Program-made: the position numbers and the translations under genes | In this document: piece by piece, positions 48,814-59,443 of the stretch | Position numbering within the stretch: the stretch's first letter is position 1 | How the letters are laid out: each line of letters starts with the position of its first letter | The notes under the pieces: generated by a model | What the model saw: the letters and a program-made list of their open reading frames with translations, nothing else | Told to the model about the DNA's origin: nothing | The model's database searches: none | Assembly: GCA_030581615.1 (NCBI GenBank) | Contig: JAKTTT010000082.1 | Location: 1-64,000 of the forward strand | Direction of reading: 5' to 3' | DNA: 64,000 nt | Source of the DNA: Alloascoidea africana | Lineage: Eukaryota > Ascomycota > Alloascoideomycetes > Alloascoideales > Alloascoideaceae

Positions 48814-51141
48814 ATGTTAGCAAGGTGGTACAACTATGTCTTTCTGGCCCTTGCCTTATTGGCTCAGCTGCCACCAACGGCAGGACTTAAATATGGCACA
48901 TTCATTGGTATGGGCCAAGATTTGTACGCCCCGACATGTAGAGCAGCCTGCTACTCAGCTCTTGAAAGTTATGGCTTGACATGTTCCGAAATTGGGATGG
49001 CTTCTTCGCATCACCATATGGGCGGAGGTTCCTCGTTTGTAACTGATGACGAATGTTATGGAAACAACGTACCCTATCTTTCAACTCTAGCTTGGTGCTT
49101 AAATGTTAAATGCCAAAATACATCCTTGGCGAACAAGTATTTTGTTAACGATGAAGAACTTGAAAGCTTTTGGAGTTCAAAATCGAGCCTTTCAGGAACA
49201 ACCTATCTCAAATCCCTATCGCTCTCTCCAAAGCCTACAAAAGAGATTGACAACGATGCCATTTGGCTCAACTCGACAAAACTTGTGAATTCAGAGCAGT
49301 ATCATGCACAATTTGTTACCTTGGAATACTTTGATTACCAGGAGAGATATCATGCACTCTTTGCAACCATTTTAATGGTCTTACCTTTTGCAATGTTGAT
49401 TCTTGGCATGGCTCACAGGTACACAACTGTTTCGTTGCTACCTTTTTTGAATGGCAGAATATGGTGGAGGAAACATTTTTCATTGGCACCTTTATATGGG
49501 GCTAAATGTGACGTCCCAATCAAATTTGATTTAGGTTACAGGCCCCCCAGACTTGTTTCAATCACCATATTCATCTACACAGTTGTTAACATTATATTTT
49601 GTGCTCTTCCTTACTCGGTAACTACCCCAAATACTTGGTATTCCACCCACAGGTATCAACTTTTAGCATACATTGGAAATAGAACCGGCATGCTTAGCTT
49701 TGCAAATATCCCCGTTGCAGTTCTTTTTGCAGGACGGAACAATTTTATAATGGCTCTTACCGGTTGGTCACAGGCGACATTCCAGCATTTCCACCGCTTT
49801 GTTGCATATATTGCAATTTTGGAAGCTCTTCTTCACTCTATAATTTATACAGTCTCATACGTTGATAGAAATGAGTACTCAAGTGAAGCGTTGAGACCCT
49901 ATTTCCAAGTAGGAATTGTTGCAACCACTGCACTTTGCCTGATTCCTAGCTTTTCAGTTTTGGCACTGAGAAAAAGAATTTACGAAACCTTTTTGGTCCT
50001 GCATATACTTTTTGCAATTTTGGTACTTGCAACATGCTATTATCATGTAAAGCTTCGATTTGAGAATAAATATGGGTATCTGAACTACTTTTATCTCTCT
50101 TTTGCGTTATGGGGGTTTGACCGATTTGTTAGGGTATTGAGGATTCTCTGGCTTCATTTAGATTTGAAAAAATATGGCTTTGGATTGCGCCGCATACCTT
50201 CGGCAACTGTTAGCATTGTTGGTGAAAACTATCTGAAAGTGGATACAATTATTCCAAGGAATCTCGATCTCGACCACAAGCCAAACAAGTATTTCTATTT
50301 GCATTTTCCATCCATGTTTCCCAATTGGACGTCTCACCCATTTACTGTTGCTTCTTGGGACTCTATCAAAAAACTTGGAGATCAAGAGGTGTTGACTCAA
50401 AACTCCGAAGACGAAATCTTGATTTCAAGTGATTACAACAAAAAGGAAAGCAAGGGAACCGATAAAGATGATTTAAGCACAAGCTCTAGCGATGCAGAAG
50501 CAGCACATCCCGTCACAATTTCACAGGGCAATCAGCAAGAGGGAACGCATCTCTCGTTCTTAGTCGGAATAGAAAAAGGCACCACAAGATACCTGTATAA
50601 GAAAATCAAAAATGCAAAAGCTAAAAGCATCCAACTCTTTGCATTACTTGAGGGTCCTTATGGAACGAATTCATGCGAGCTAAGCCGATCCAGTAACACT
50701 ATTCTAAACTCTTACGACTTTATGATATGTATCTGTGGAGGAATTGGTTCGACCGTCGCATTGTCGTATATGACAGCTTACTCTCACCTTTACAACAGAA
50801 ATAGGACTCTGAAACCGAGATCAAAAATGTCAGTTCTTGTCACTGCAAATAGTGAAAGTTTGCTGAATTATGTGAAGGAAACTGCAGGACCGCTGATATC
50901 AAAGATTGACGACTCTTCAATGAAACTTGATTTACATTGCACGTTCGAGAAAGGCGATAGAAAAGATTTACACGCTTATTTGAATAGTGAGCTAGATGGA
51001 TTGAGGGATTGCCGAGTGGCAGTAGTATGTTGCGGTCCTGGAGGCTTTCTAGACGATTGCAGGCAAGCGGTTATCAACGCACAAGACTTGTTGAAAATGG
51101 GAATTGAAGTGGATTATCTTCCCGACTCATTTGCATGGTGA
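48814..51141 (+). CDS. Ferric/cupric-chelate reductase (FRE family)
   Basis: 775 residues from ATG 48814. Signal peptide (VFLALALLAQLPPTAG), a cysteine-rich lumenal/extracellular domain (about 30-180), then a transmembrane heme domain with paired histidines (QHFHRFVAYIAILEALLH, FLVLHILFAILVLATCYYH), an FAD-binding loop HPFTVAS (about 509), and an NADPH-binding region with CICGGIGSTVALSYM and CCGPGGFLDDCR. It reduces Fe(III)/Cu(II) outside the cell before uptake. A Ser/Asp-rich linker sits between FAD and NADPH parts. A TATA box lies about 100 bases upstream. Exact FRE paralogue not assigned. Confidence 0.9.
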   Translation: MLARWYNYVFLALALLAQLPPTAGLKYGTFIGMGQDLYAPTCRAACYSALESYGLTCSEIGMASSHHHMGGGSSFVTDDECYGNNVPYLSTLAWCLNVKCQNTSLANKYFVNDEELESFWSSKSSLSGTTYLKSLSLSPKPTKEIDNDAIWLNSTKLVNSEQYHAQFVTLEYFDYQERYHALFATILMVLPFAMLILGMAHRYTTVSLLPFLNGRIWWRKHFSLAPLYGAKCDVPIKFDLGYRPPRLVSITIFIYTVVNIIFCALPYSVTTPNTWYSTHRYQLLAYIGNRTGMLSFANIPVAVLFAGRNNFIMALTGWSQATFQHFHRFVAYIAILEALLHSIIYTVSYVDRNEYSSEALRPYFQVGIVATTALCLIPSFSVLALRKRIYETFLVLHILFAILVLATCYYHVKLRFENKYGYLNYFYLSFALWGFDRFVRVLRILWLHLDLKKYGFGLRRIPSATVSIVGENYLKVDTIIPRNLDLDHKPNKYFYLHFPSMFPNWTSHPFTVASWDSIKKLGDQEVLTQNSEDEILISSDYNKKESKGTDKDDLSTSSSDAEAAHPVTISQGNQQEGTHLSFLVGIEKGTTRYLYKKIKNAKAKSIQLFALLEGPYGTNSCELSRSSNTILNSYDFMICICGGIGSTVALSYMTAYSHLYNRNRTLKPRSKMSVLVTANSESLLNYVKETAGPLISKIDDSSMKLDLHCTFEKGDRKDLHAYLNSELDGLRDCRVAVVCCGPGGFLDDCRQAVINAQDLLKMGIEVDYLPDSFAW

Positions 51142-51868
51142 TAATGTTCTAAAGAGTGTACTATAGATATTCCTTTAAGTTGTAGTTATTAGTGTCAATA
51201 TCATGGCGAATTCATTCTGGCACTATAATTGTTGATCTTCATAAACGTTATCAAAGCGCATAGTAACAGCGTGGTAGTCCTTTACCACAAAGAGTAGAGC
51301 AAAAGATAACTGCTCTTGATTCTACAAGGCTAACGCCAACGCCTTGGCATATACGTCTTGTATGAAGAGTGTCAAAAAGACAGACTTCAACTCTTTATCG
51401 CGGGATGGAACAAGCATCTGTGGGTACAAACTCTGATTATCAGGGCATATTCCAACCGCTTCGTGCTTCCAACCCACTCAGGACTCTGTAGGAAGCATAT
51501 ACATCTGAAGTCATAGGCTTGCCGAGGTGAAAACGGACGCTGGTACCATACCATTACTTTGCAGTAAAAAACGTCGACCACAGCTGTTTCTGTCCAGCCA
51601 GTGGACCAAGGGCCAGATCTCACCAGTCCACCATAGATAGCCAACTCGTTCAGATACCAGGCTTCTAAACTAGCGGGCCAAGGGCTCGGCCGCGGCGGAA
51701 ATTTCACGCCGGCTTGCTACGCGCGGGAGACTGTGCCAGCATCGCTCGGCCAGCATTTAGTCGTCTCCGGCCAGGAAGCTAGAAGGAGGAGAGGACGGTT
51801 CACCATTCTCCCTCCCTCTCCACCAGACCCTTGGCCTTTGCCCTTTGCCCTTTGCCCTCTACTAACAC
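51142..51868. other. Spacer upstream of the GH125 gene
   Basis: 727 bases; no gene recognised. Promoter of the GH125 gene expected in the last few hundred bases. A CCCTTTG repeat (ggcctttgccctttgccctttgccc) lies at about 51832-51856. Confidence 0.4.
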
Positions 51869-53803
51869 ATGCCAATCGCCCACAGAGCCCTCTGGACGTT
51901 CCGTCCCCGAACGCCCCGGCGGCTGATTCCCCTGTTATTGGCCGTGTTCGTTTGCTACCGTGTTCTCAGCTGGGTGCTTTCTCTCAACCTCACACACAAT
52001 CAGGAGGACCCCATGTTTTACTCTGCAGACCACCTACGAGCCCTTATCCAGAACGAAGATCCGGACAGAGGCGACCTGGACGACTTCCTGGCAATTGGGC
52101 AGAAACAACTGAAAGCTCCAAAGAACAAAGCTTCCCTCCCGGCCGGCGAGGAAACCGTCTTGCTGCAGTATATCACTACGCATGCTAAGCAACGTGTTTC
52201 CTACGAACTTTCTCATCACAAAAAGGACCCTGTGCCAATAAGGAACAACGCAAACGAGCATTATTTTTCAAGCCTTTACTGTCCAGATTATGAGAAATAC
52301 TCTTCAAGGAAGAACCAGCCATTCAGCTCTGGTCCCTTAAAACTTGCTTATCAGAGGCCCCAAGACAAGTGCAAAATGTTCACCTCTGCCACTGTGGAGC
52401 AAGTGATTACCGACATGGTGACAAGGATCGAAGACCCAGATCTGGCCAGATTGTTTGAAAACACTTACCCCAATACATTGGACACGACTATCTTGTGGCA
52501 CGTAAATGGCAAGAAGGATGGCCAAAAGAATGGACCGGAGGACCAAGACGTGCCGCCCCAGACCTTTATCGTGACGGGAGATATCAACGCCGAGTGGCTA
52601 CGAGACTCTGCCTGGCAGCTGTCCGTGTACCAACCGCTGGTCTCCAAAGATGATGCCATCAAGAGACTTATTCTCGGTGCCATAAACATCCAGGCAGAGT
52701 TTATCATTGAGGATCCGTACTGCAATGCCTTTTTCCCGCCAAAACGCAGCCATGTTCCCAAGTCCAATCACGGTGCCAAAGACGCCGTAACACCTCCTCC
52801 AGACTGGGATAAAGTCTTTGAGTGCAAGTGGGAAATCGATTCCCTGGCTTCCTTTCTTACACTGTCTAATGAGTACTATGCGAATTCTAAGGACACGAGC
52901 TTCATGAACGCTCAATGGCTCGCTGCTGTGGCTTCAATTCTTCATGTCTTGCAGGAACAGGCTATTCCAACGTACAATGCAGAAGGAATCGTAAACCACC
53001 AGGTGTACAAGTTTCAGAGAAATACAAATATTGGAACAGAGACTCTGTCAAACTATGGAAAGGGCAATCCCGTTGCTGGAGGCACTGGCCTTATCCGGTC
53101 CGCGTTCCGACCAAGCGATGACGCTACAATTTATCAGTTCTTCATTCCTGGAAACGCACACATGTCTGTGGAACTAAACAGAACAAGCGAAATTCTCTTT
53201 GAAGCTGGTCATGACGAACTGGCCAAACTGGCTCTTGCTCGTGCTACTCAAATGCGCGATGGCATTTATAAGCATGGAATCTACACCCACCCGCAATTTG
53301 GTTCTGTGTTTGCCTATGAGGTTGATGGTTTTGGCTCTGTGAATATTATGGATGATGCGAATATCCCTTCGTTATTGGCACTGCCATTACTTGGATTTGT
53401 GTCTACGGACGACGAAATCTACCAGAACACCAGGAAGATGGTTCTCAGCAAATTTGGGAATCCCTATTACCTGCAAGGAAAGGTCATAAGCGGAATAGGA
53501 GGCCCTCATGTTGGGATTCACCACCCATGGCCCATGTCTCTGATCATGCAGGCCAGAACGTCAACGTCTAAAGAGGAGATAAAGGATCTGATATACCAAC
53601 TCAAACACTCGACCGATGGACTCGGGCTGATGCACGAAGGCGTCAGTGACAATCCCATGAGCAGAGGGAATGGCTTAAGATTCACAAGGCCCTGGTTTAG
53701 TTGGTGCAACTCAGAGTTTGGGAAAATGCTACTCTGGATAGCCAAAACCTATCCTGATTTAATATTCGAAGATAAGTACAAAAATAGTGCTTACTCTCCT
53801 TGA
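51869..53803 (+). CDS. GH125 family exo-alpha-1,6-mannosidase (Mug157-like), Golgi type II
   Basis: 644 residues from ATG 51869, single exon. A short cytosolic head is followed by one membrane anchor (LIPLLLAVFVCYRVLSWVL), then a catalytic domain: TGDINAEWLRDSAWQL (catalytic acid region), IEDPYCNAFFPP, GLIRSAFRPSDDATIYQFFIPGNAHMSVEL, and GIGGPHVGIHHPWPMSLIMQA. The order matches the GH125 family (formerly DUF1237; S. pombe Mug157), whose bacterial members are exo-alpha-1,6-mannosidases. It probably trims mannose in the secretory pathway. Converges with PAC2, 90 bases between stops. Confidence 0.88.
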   Translation: MPIAHRALWTFRPRTPRRLIPLLLAVFVCYRVLSWVLSLNLTHNQEDPMFYSADHLRALIQNEDPDRGDLDDFLAIGQKQLKAPKNKASLPAGEETVLLQYITTHAKQRVSYELSHHKKDPVPIRNNANEHYFSSLYCPDYEKYSSRKNQPFSSGPLKLAYQRPQDKCKMFTSATVEQVITDMVTRIEDPDLARLFENTYPNTLDTTILWHVNGKKDGQKNGPEDQDVPPQTFIVTGDINAEWLRDSAWQLSVYQPLVSKDDAIKRLILGAINIQAEFIIEDPYCNAFFPPKRSHVPKSNHGAKDAVTPPPDWDKVFECKWEIDSLASFLTLSNEYYANSKDTSFMNAQWLAAVASILHVLQEQAIPTYNAEGIVNHQVYKFQRNTNIGTETLSNYGKGNPVAGGTGLIRSAFRPSDDATIYQFFIPGNAHMSVELNRTSEILFEAGHDELAKLALARATQMRDGIYKHGIYTHPQFGSVFAYEVDGFGSVNIMDDANIPSLLALPLLGFVSTDDEIYQNTRKMVLSKFGNPYYLQGKVISGIGGPHVGIHHPWPMSLIMQARTSTSKEEIKDLIYQLKHSTDGLGLMHEGVSDNPMSRGNGLRFTRPWFSWCNSEFGKMLLWIAKTYPDLIFEDKYKNSAYSP

Positions 53804-53893
53804 TTTTTATACTGCTATCTGGTGATGTTGTCTTGTTGCAATGCGCGTTTTAAATCATAACTTTCATAGGGTGAATATGGAATAGATATAGGC

Positions 53894-54856
53894 TCAGCCA
53901 TAAATGCCTTCCTCTAGATATAAGGGCGTCTCGCGGTTTCCATAGATCCCCGACCAGGAAGCAGGTCTGATCCATTTATGTGCTTCTGAACTGTTTCGTG
54001 TAATTTCCAAGTACTTTACAATTTTGTCTGCTAGAAGCTCTGCGTCGTATGAGTTGTCACCCTGATACACGTCGATTACCAACCCAATGACTTCTATTTT
54101 GCGTGAAGGTGTCTCACTAGAACCATCTGCCGGGTTCTTATTATCAGAAATAGGCACTGGCAACGAGGTTATACCCTTCCCCAACTTTTTATAGTTTTGA
54201 GCGTCTTGAATTAGACGTAAGAACCCATTCACAAGAGGGATTTTGTTTTGCTGTAGAGGTGTCAGTTTCGAAAGTGGCGTAAATGGTGGATCCAGCGATT
54301 CAGAATCTTCTAGTGGGGTGAAAAATTCAAAAAGATCGCTGTGGTTTGATTAGCAAACAAGTTATGTCTTTTTGCAAAGTATTCCTGTTCTACATACTTT
54401 GGGCTTCGTGCTGGTTGACTTCGAACGCCAGCATCACCAGACCCGGCAACCAGAACTTTCCGAAAGTCGCACTCATCAATGAAAGGGATTATCACTTCCA
54501 TCAAAAATTGTCTCACCCTTCCAGGTAAAATTGGAGACCGCTGCTGCAGAACAGTCAAGTTATGGCGTTCAGAGTGATACACTGGAAAGTTAGCCTTTTC
54601 AGGGAAAAAAAGGAACAAAAAGGATATATTTACCTTCCAACGAAGTAGATATTCCAATTGGAACGTCTTGAGCATTTTTATTCAGAGCGACATCCACTGG
54701 TCCAGCAAATGGGAACAGGTACTTGTCATCCAGCCTTGCCACTGGCTCTAGTCCTAGTGTATGTATCAGAAGATCAGTAGCCAACTGTGCTACATTCCCA
54801 AGTGATATCACGGGGATAATCAATGTGCTTGATTCTAGAGATGAAAGCGTAGCCAT
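53894..54856 (-). CDS. ADD66: Proteasome assembly chaperone 2 (Pac2/Add66), three exons
   Basis: Exons 54856-54634, 54581-54398 and 54338-53894 (introns GTAAAT...TTCCAG and GTATGT...CCACAG, both with GCTAA) give 283 residues. Family marks: LIIPVISLGNVAQLATDLLI, LTVLQQRSPILPGRVRQF, DFRKVLVAGSGDAGVRSQ, and WSGIYGNRETPLYLEEGIYG at the end. The chaperone heterodimer Pac1-Pac2 builds the proteasome alpha ring. The first ATG of exon 1 (54856) was used. It lies downstream of MDM34 on the same strand. Confidence 0.85.
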
Positions 54857-55268
54857 GGGGCTACTTTTCGCAGAAATTGAAGCAAAAATGGGCATCTGCT
54901 GTTCTCTCCTTACGCTGTTGTAAAAGACATCGTATCTTCAAGATCTGTGATGCTGCAAATGTCCGGGTAAAAAGTTGTCTGTTCCATCAGCATTTCCAGG
55001 ATCCAGACAAGTTTAAGAGAGCTCACACAATAGAATATTGCAAAAACAAACGATTACACATCTACAGATCCTTCTGTTTGGGTAGAAATGATTCAGAATC
55101 AATATCCGTATATTGTACATTGCAAAGCAGGATAAAACAGCAAAAAATGTTGGCAAATCAAAATTGAAGCATTCGTAACTACATAACCACCAAGAAAAGG
55201 GGAACCCCAAAAAATGAATTGTGCGGAGTGTCATTGTCCTGATCACAGGAATACCAGTCTATAATATG
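54857..55268. other. Spacer between MDM34 and PAC2
   Basis: 412 bases, promoter of PAC2 and 3' end of MDM34; no gene seen. Confidence 0.4.
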
Positions 55269-57038
55269 TCATGGGTCGTAAGGTGGTGGCACTTCGACCA
55301 TCGGATACAAGAATTGAAGAATTGACTTTTCAGCCCGTTTACCGCTAGGCCTTTGTAACCGATATCCGTCGTCTTTCACAAATTTTGAATCACAAGCACA
55401 AGTAGCATCTACTTCGTCCATAGTGGAGCATGTTTGTTGGGGATTCACAAATGAAGCGGTATTCATTCCTGGGTCTGAAGACTTATTGCGTAAAGCCTCT
55501 TTATTTGGAAGATCTGATATTCGCCGAGCTGATATGAGACTCGATAGCGTTATTCTTGCTATGCTATTGCTACCTTGTGTCTGTTGCTTGTGATGTCGTG
55601 GGGGGTGTTGATAGACAGGAACTATACTAATTGCTGTTAACATGTTAAAGTCAGCATTGTCATAGCTGTTATTAAGCCTTTTCACATTGTAAGTTCCGGG
55701 TATTAATCTACAGAGAAGGGGATTTACCATATGAGCATTCCTGTGTAGAGGAGGGTCGCAATCCTGTCTAAGAGAGTCTACTTTCCTTGTCAAGGCTGCA
55801 GATTTTATCGAGTCATTACTATATTGAGTTTCCAAATAGTTTGAATCTTCTTTGTCGTTTGTAGCAGTAGCCGTAACTTCTTGATGCCTTTTATTTTCTG
55901 GTCGCGAAACATGAATAACTCTTCGTTTCAACTTACACCTGTTCGCGTTCTTTTGATAGCTATTAGTTTGGATTCTGGCAATCTCCTCAACACACCGACC
56001 GATATGATATAGTTCCTCTCCTGTTGTAATAGAGCTCTTAACTTCTGTATTATCGTCTTGATCAATTTTTGCTCTGTCTCTCGCCATGCTTGGATTTGAG
56101 CCAGTCCGTCTCAAACTTAAAAAGTTGAGCTGTATCTTCTTCAGTTTCGATTTATCCAAACTAACCATGTTCGATCTATATATAACATCGGACAGTCCTG
56201 GCGTGAAAAGAGATAGTGTCTGTTTGCTTGCACATAGCGCTGATAAAGCGAGCATATTAGTTGGACTAAGCACTGGGAGATCTGGATTGATCTGGCTCAG
56301 GGATATCGTGCTGCCCAGAAACTGACGTTCTCTAGTTTCTGAGAGTGCATGTTGCAACTTGTGGAGATCTGCCCCTGTTGTATACTTTTGACTTACACGA
56401 TGGAGCAACGTCGGAAGCTCATTTCTGAATAAGCCTTTAATTTGTCTTTCTATCTGTGTCTGCAAGAATTTTGCCAAAAGGGGAATTGTATCGAAAGTTG
56501 AATTGACATTAATTGAATCTAATGGATCGTTTTTGAATACCAGTGTTAATCCTTTAGATTTGGAAAACACTGCAATTACGATTGCACTCATCTTGATGTC
56601 TGAAAGAGACAGGTTTAAAGGAATGGGCAATGAAGCACTTGCCAGGACGAAATCTGGAATCAGGTAGTCCAAACCTTTCGGCCTACAAGAAGAAAACTCC
56701 AGGCAACTTGGATATGCATCTGTACGGTCAACGGATTGATGATTGGTCTTGCTGTAAATGTTCAGCGGATTCACTTGGACTTTTGTCTGCAAGGTTATGG
56801 AAGCATCTCCCGTATATGTAAACTTGAATATACCTCGAAAACGGTCGTGAGCCATGTCTCCAATTTCCAAAACCTCAAAGTTAGGAGCTGTTGATCCAAG
56901 ATCGAGGTTGTAAACGTCGATTTGCTCCGCTATTATTGCTGGTGTTTCAGTCGAATTTAGAGCATTTGAAAGAAACTCTTTGAGTAGGATCTCGAACGTT
57001 TCTCGTTCCTCGAAAGACCAGCTGAATTTAAATGACAT
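55269..57038 (-). CDS. MDM34: ERMES subunit Mdm34 (SMP domain)
   Basis: 589 residues from ATG 57038. The N-terminal SMP domain (about 1-215) starts MSFKFSWSFEERETFEILL and has LSLSDIKMSAIVIAVFSKSKGLTLVFKND and LQTQIERQIKGLFRNELP, matching Mdm34 of yeasts. The rest is low-complexity with a KSKLKKIQLNFLSLRRTGSNPS block and a proline-rich end (MVEVPPPYDP) with a PPPY motif that may bind a Rsp5-type ligase, as reported for yeast Mdm34. It is part of the ER-mitochondria tether that moves lipids. Single exon. Confidence 0.88.
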   Translation of the reverse strand: MSFKFSWSFEERETFEILLKEFLSNALNSTETPAIIAEQIDVYNLDLGSTAPNFEVLEIGDMAHDRFRGIFKFTYTGDASITLQTKVQVNPLNIYSKTNHQSVDRTDAYPSCLEFSSCRPKGLDYLIPDFVLASASLPIPLNLSLSDIKMSAIVIAVFSKSKGLTLVFKNDPLDSINVNSTFDTIPLLAKFLQTQIERQIKGLFRNELPTLLHRVSQKYTTGADLHKLQHALSETRERQFLGSTISLSQINPDLPVLSPTNMLALSALCASKQTLSLFTPGLSDVIYRSNMVSLDKSKLKKIQLNFLSLRRTGSNPSMARDRAKIDQDDNTEVKSSITTGEELYHIGRCVEEIARIQTNSYQKNANRCKLKRRVIHVSRPENKRHQEVTATATNDKEDSNYLETQYSNDSIKSAALTRKVDSLRQDCDPPLHRNAHMVNPLLCRLIPGTYNVKRLNNSYDNADFNMLTAISIVPVYQHPPRHHKQQTQGSNSIARITLSSLISARRISDLPNKEALRNKSSDPGMNTASFVNPQQTCSTMDEVDATCACDSKFVKDDGYRLQRPSGKRAEKSILQFLYPMVEVPPPYDP

Positions 57039-57639
57039 GGTACTTTTATCAAGTTACCCCGGAATAATTCAAAACCAACTCTTAAGCTGAATCACCAGAT
57101 CAAGTGGAACAGAAAGGGGAAAGTAATAATCCTGATGACTATGTGTATTGTTTATGTTTGTTTCTTGAGACCCAGGCACTAAAGACAACTTGAGTTGTAT
57201 TCTGCTTGCCAGTTCAAACAGGCTGGAGTAAAAAAACTGGAAAAAAAACCCGGGAAAAAAGAAGATTAACAGACCATCAAGGATTAATTAGGAGTAGTTC
57301 AGTTGGTTCCCAGAAGAGATAGTGGTCTTATCCTAGGTTGCTTTTCTGTGCTAACCCGACCGGAACACGGAAAGATCAAAACATCAGGCAACAAACAAAG
57401 GTCACATGACATATCCTGACGATTTTGGAGCTGGTGTCGGATCTTGTAAGCGTAGTGCGGCTTAGATGAGATCTCTAATCTCATAATAACGAAATCACAA
57501 ACGCCAGAAGAGTGTTCCAGATACAACTAGGCATATTTTAACCCACAGGTTTCTAGTCTCTTAGTGCCCTAGATGACTTCGCCTTATTGGGAAACTCCTA
57601 CTGCTTTATTGAACTCTTTGCAAGCATTTCAGAAAGTCT
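57039..57639. other. Spacer between the Gemin6-like gene and MDM34
   Basis: 601 bases; promoter of MDM34 and 3' side of the Gemin6-like gene. No further coding region recognised. Confidence 0.4.
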
Positions 57640-58070
57640 CTAATTGTTCGTGGAAATACCTAACAGCCTGTCTATCTCTTCGACAAGGGCTTTCTCTCTG
57701 GGCTGTACTATTCCATTCTCTGAGAGTATTTGGACGGTATCAACCGAGTCATTCATAACTATTCTGAATTGGAATGGGAACTGATTTTGAGTCTTGTCAT
57801 GTGTTTGACCATGCCTTTTCTCTCCAACACTATTGTCATCATCAGAGTGTACATCTGTATCTTGCTATTTCAATATCGAGGGTTAATCGTCTTTCTGTGT
57901 AAACCATTCATGGCAGAACTTACATTGAATAGTATCAGAGTTCCACTATGGGGGTCAATATTATATAGATTCCCTTCATATGGGGGTTCGAGCGTGTCAT
58001 TTTTGAACAGCACCAGCGCTTTACAGCCCCGTAGCTTCTCGACTTGGTCAGGACCCAACCCATAATGCAT
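57640..58070 (-). CDS. Gemin6-like Sm-fold protein, two exons
   Basis: Exons 58070-57924 and 57864-57640 (intron GTAAGT...AAATAG, 59 bases) give 123 residues. Exon 1 carries a Sm-like beta sheet: LRGCKALVLFKNDTLEPPYEGNLYNIDPHSGTLILFN, close in pattern to Gemin6 (EYKGWVLTTDPVSANIVLVNF). Exon 2 has an acidic linker, then FRIVMNDSVDTVQILSENG and a helical end (PREKALVEEIDRLL), again as in Gemin6. In other eukaryotes Gemin6 pairs with Gemin7/8 in the SMN complex for snRNP assembly. It is short and the match is by pattern, so an orphan LSm protein is possible. Divergent from GAL83. Confidence 0.6.
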
Positions 58071-58246
58071 TGTTCCAAACGATCTTCATACCGTAGTAGT
58101 CTTAGCTTTTCTCAATGTTGTGCAACTTTGTCAGACACCCGAACATCCAGCTCCAGGTTAAAGGGTGCGAGAAATAGGGAAAGAGTCGAAAACCCTTTCC
58201 AATCCAACAACACAATATAGAGTTGCAAATCAGTGGTGGACATCAA
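58071..58246. promoter_or_regulatory. Divergent promoter of the Gemin6-like gene and GAL83
   Basis: 176 bases between the two ATGs; no named motif recognised. Confidence 0.4.
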
Positions 58247-59443
58247 ATGGAGAACAGCCAACAAGCCGACGTAAATATGGTTCAAGTAGGGGGTGTCGAA
58301 ACTAGGCCTCCCCCTCCTATTCGTCGAAAGTCAGCTTTGCTGCTTACGGAAGACATGGAGTTTGAGAAGCTAAAGCTCTCATCCAAGGACAAGTACGAGC
58401 ATGATGACTCCAAGTTGCTCTCTAGAGTCGGCTCGGGAGAGGAGATATCTCTGGAAGACCAGATGCATATTGACGAAGACGAAGATATTGGCAATGCTCA
58501 CATCGAGAACAGTATTGATGACACAAACATGACGAATGCCACGCAGTCCTCTGATAGCGAAATAGCAGGCGACAGGGCAACTATCTCTAAGGTTGAAGAT
58601 GGTATTGATGCAGAATCAGTCGCTGGTCCGGAAATACCTGGATCAGAACCTCAGCCTGGTCATGAAAAGACACATTCGGGATCTAGCTCGCAACAGCGTG
58701 GAAGAAGCACGAATCCCAACGTGATGACTGTGGAAATCCGATGGGTTCAAGGGGGGAATAATGTCTACGTTACAGGGTCTTTCACAAGCTGGCGGAAGAT
58801 GATCAAACTGAGTCCGGCCCCGGATGGTACGTTTTCGATCAAGCTGGGTTTGGCAATTGGAACCCACCGATTCAGGTTTGTGGTGGATAATGAGCTCCGT
58901 TTTTCCGACTATTTGCCGACAGCGACGGATCAAATGGGCAATTTTGTAAACTACATCGAGGTGTTGCCTCTGAATTCGCCGTATTCTCGGCCACCGAGCG
59001 TGAATAATCTGCAAATGGCAGTTCCTCAGGACGACATCCAGCAGCAGCTCGAGGATGACGACGAGATGGGCAACGGGTACAGCCGATTCCACGAAGAGAA
59101 CGTCAAGGTCCCGGTCTACGAGTACACGAACGAGATTCCTGCGGTTTTCACGGATCCCACGGTGATGGAGCAGTACTATTTGACTCTCGACACGCATCGC
59201 ACGGACTCGAGCTCCAACTCGTGGCTGGTTCCGCCGCAGCTGCCGCCGCACCTGGAGTCGGTCGTGCTCAACAGCTACTCCAACGACAAGAACAACAACA
59301 GCGGCGCCCTTCCCATTCCGAACCACGTCGTGCTCAACCACCTGGCCACGACCAGCATCAAGCACAACACGCTCGCGGTCGCCAGCATTCTGCGCTACTC
59401 GCGCAAATACGTCACCCAGATCCTCTACGCGCCCCTGCAGTAG
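58247..59443 (+). CDS. GAL83: SNF1/AMPK beta subunit (Gal83/Sip2 type)
   Basis: Start at ATG 58247 (MENSQQADVNM), 398 residues. The acidic N-terminal region precedes a glycogen-binding CBM48 domain (about 165-255; VEIRWVQGGNNVYVTGSFTSW, HRFRFVVDNELRFSD) and the C-terminal ASC domain that binds the SNF1 catalytic and gamma subunits (about 315-398; PPQLPPHLESVVLN, ALPIPNHVVLNHLATTSIKHN, ILRYSRKYVTQILYAPLQ). Beta subunits set the location and substrates of SNF1 in low glucose. No N-terminal Gly for myristoylation follows the Met, so it resembles Gal83 more than Sip1. The last 200 bases are GC-rich. Confidence 0.9.
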   Translation: MENSQQADVNMVQVGGVETRPPPPIRRKSALLLTEDMEFEKLKLSSKDKYEHDDSKLLSRVGSGEEISLEDQMHIDEDEDIGNAHIENSIDDTNMTNATQSSDSEIAGDRATISKVEDGIDAESVAGPEIPGSEPQPGHEKTHSGSSSQQRGRSTNPNVMTVEIRWVQGGNNVYVTGSFTSWRKMIKLSPAPDGTFSIKLGLAIGTHRFRFVVDNELRFSDYLPTATDQMGNFVNYIEVLPLNSPYSRPPSVNNLQMAVPQDDIQQQLEDDDEMGNGYSRFHEENVKVPVYEYTNEIPAVFTDPTVMEQYYLTLDTHRTDSSSNSWLVPPQLPPHLESVVLNSYSNDKNNNSGALPIPNHVVLNHLATTSIKHNTLAVASILRYSRKYVTQILYAPLQ

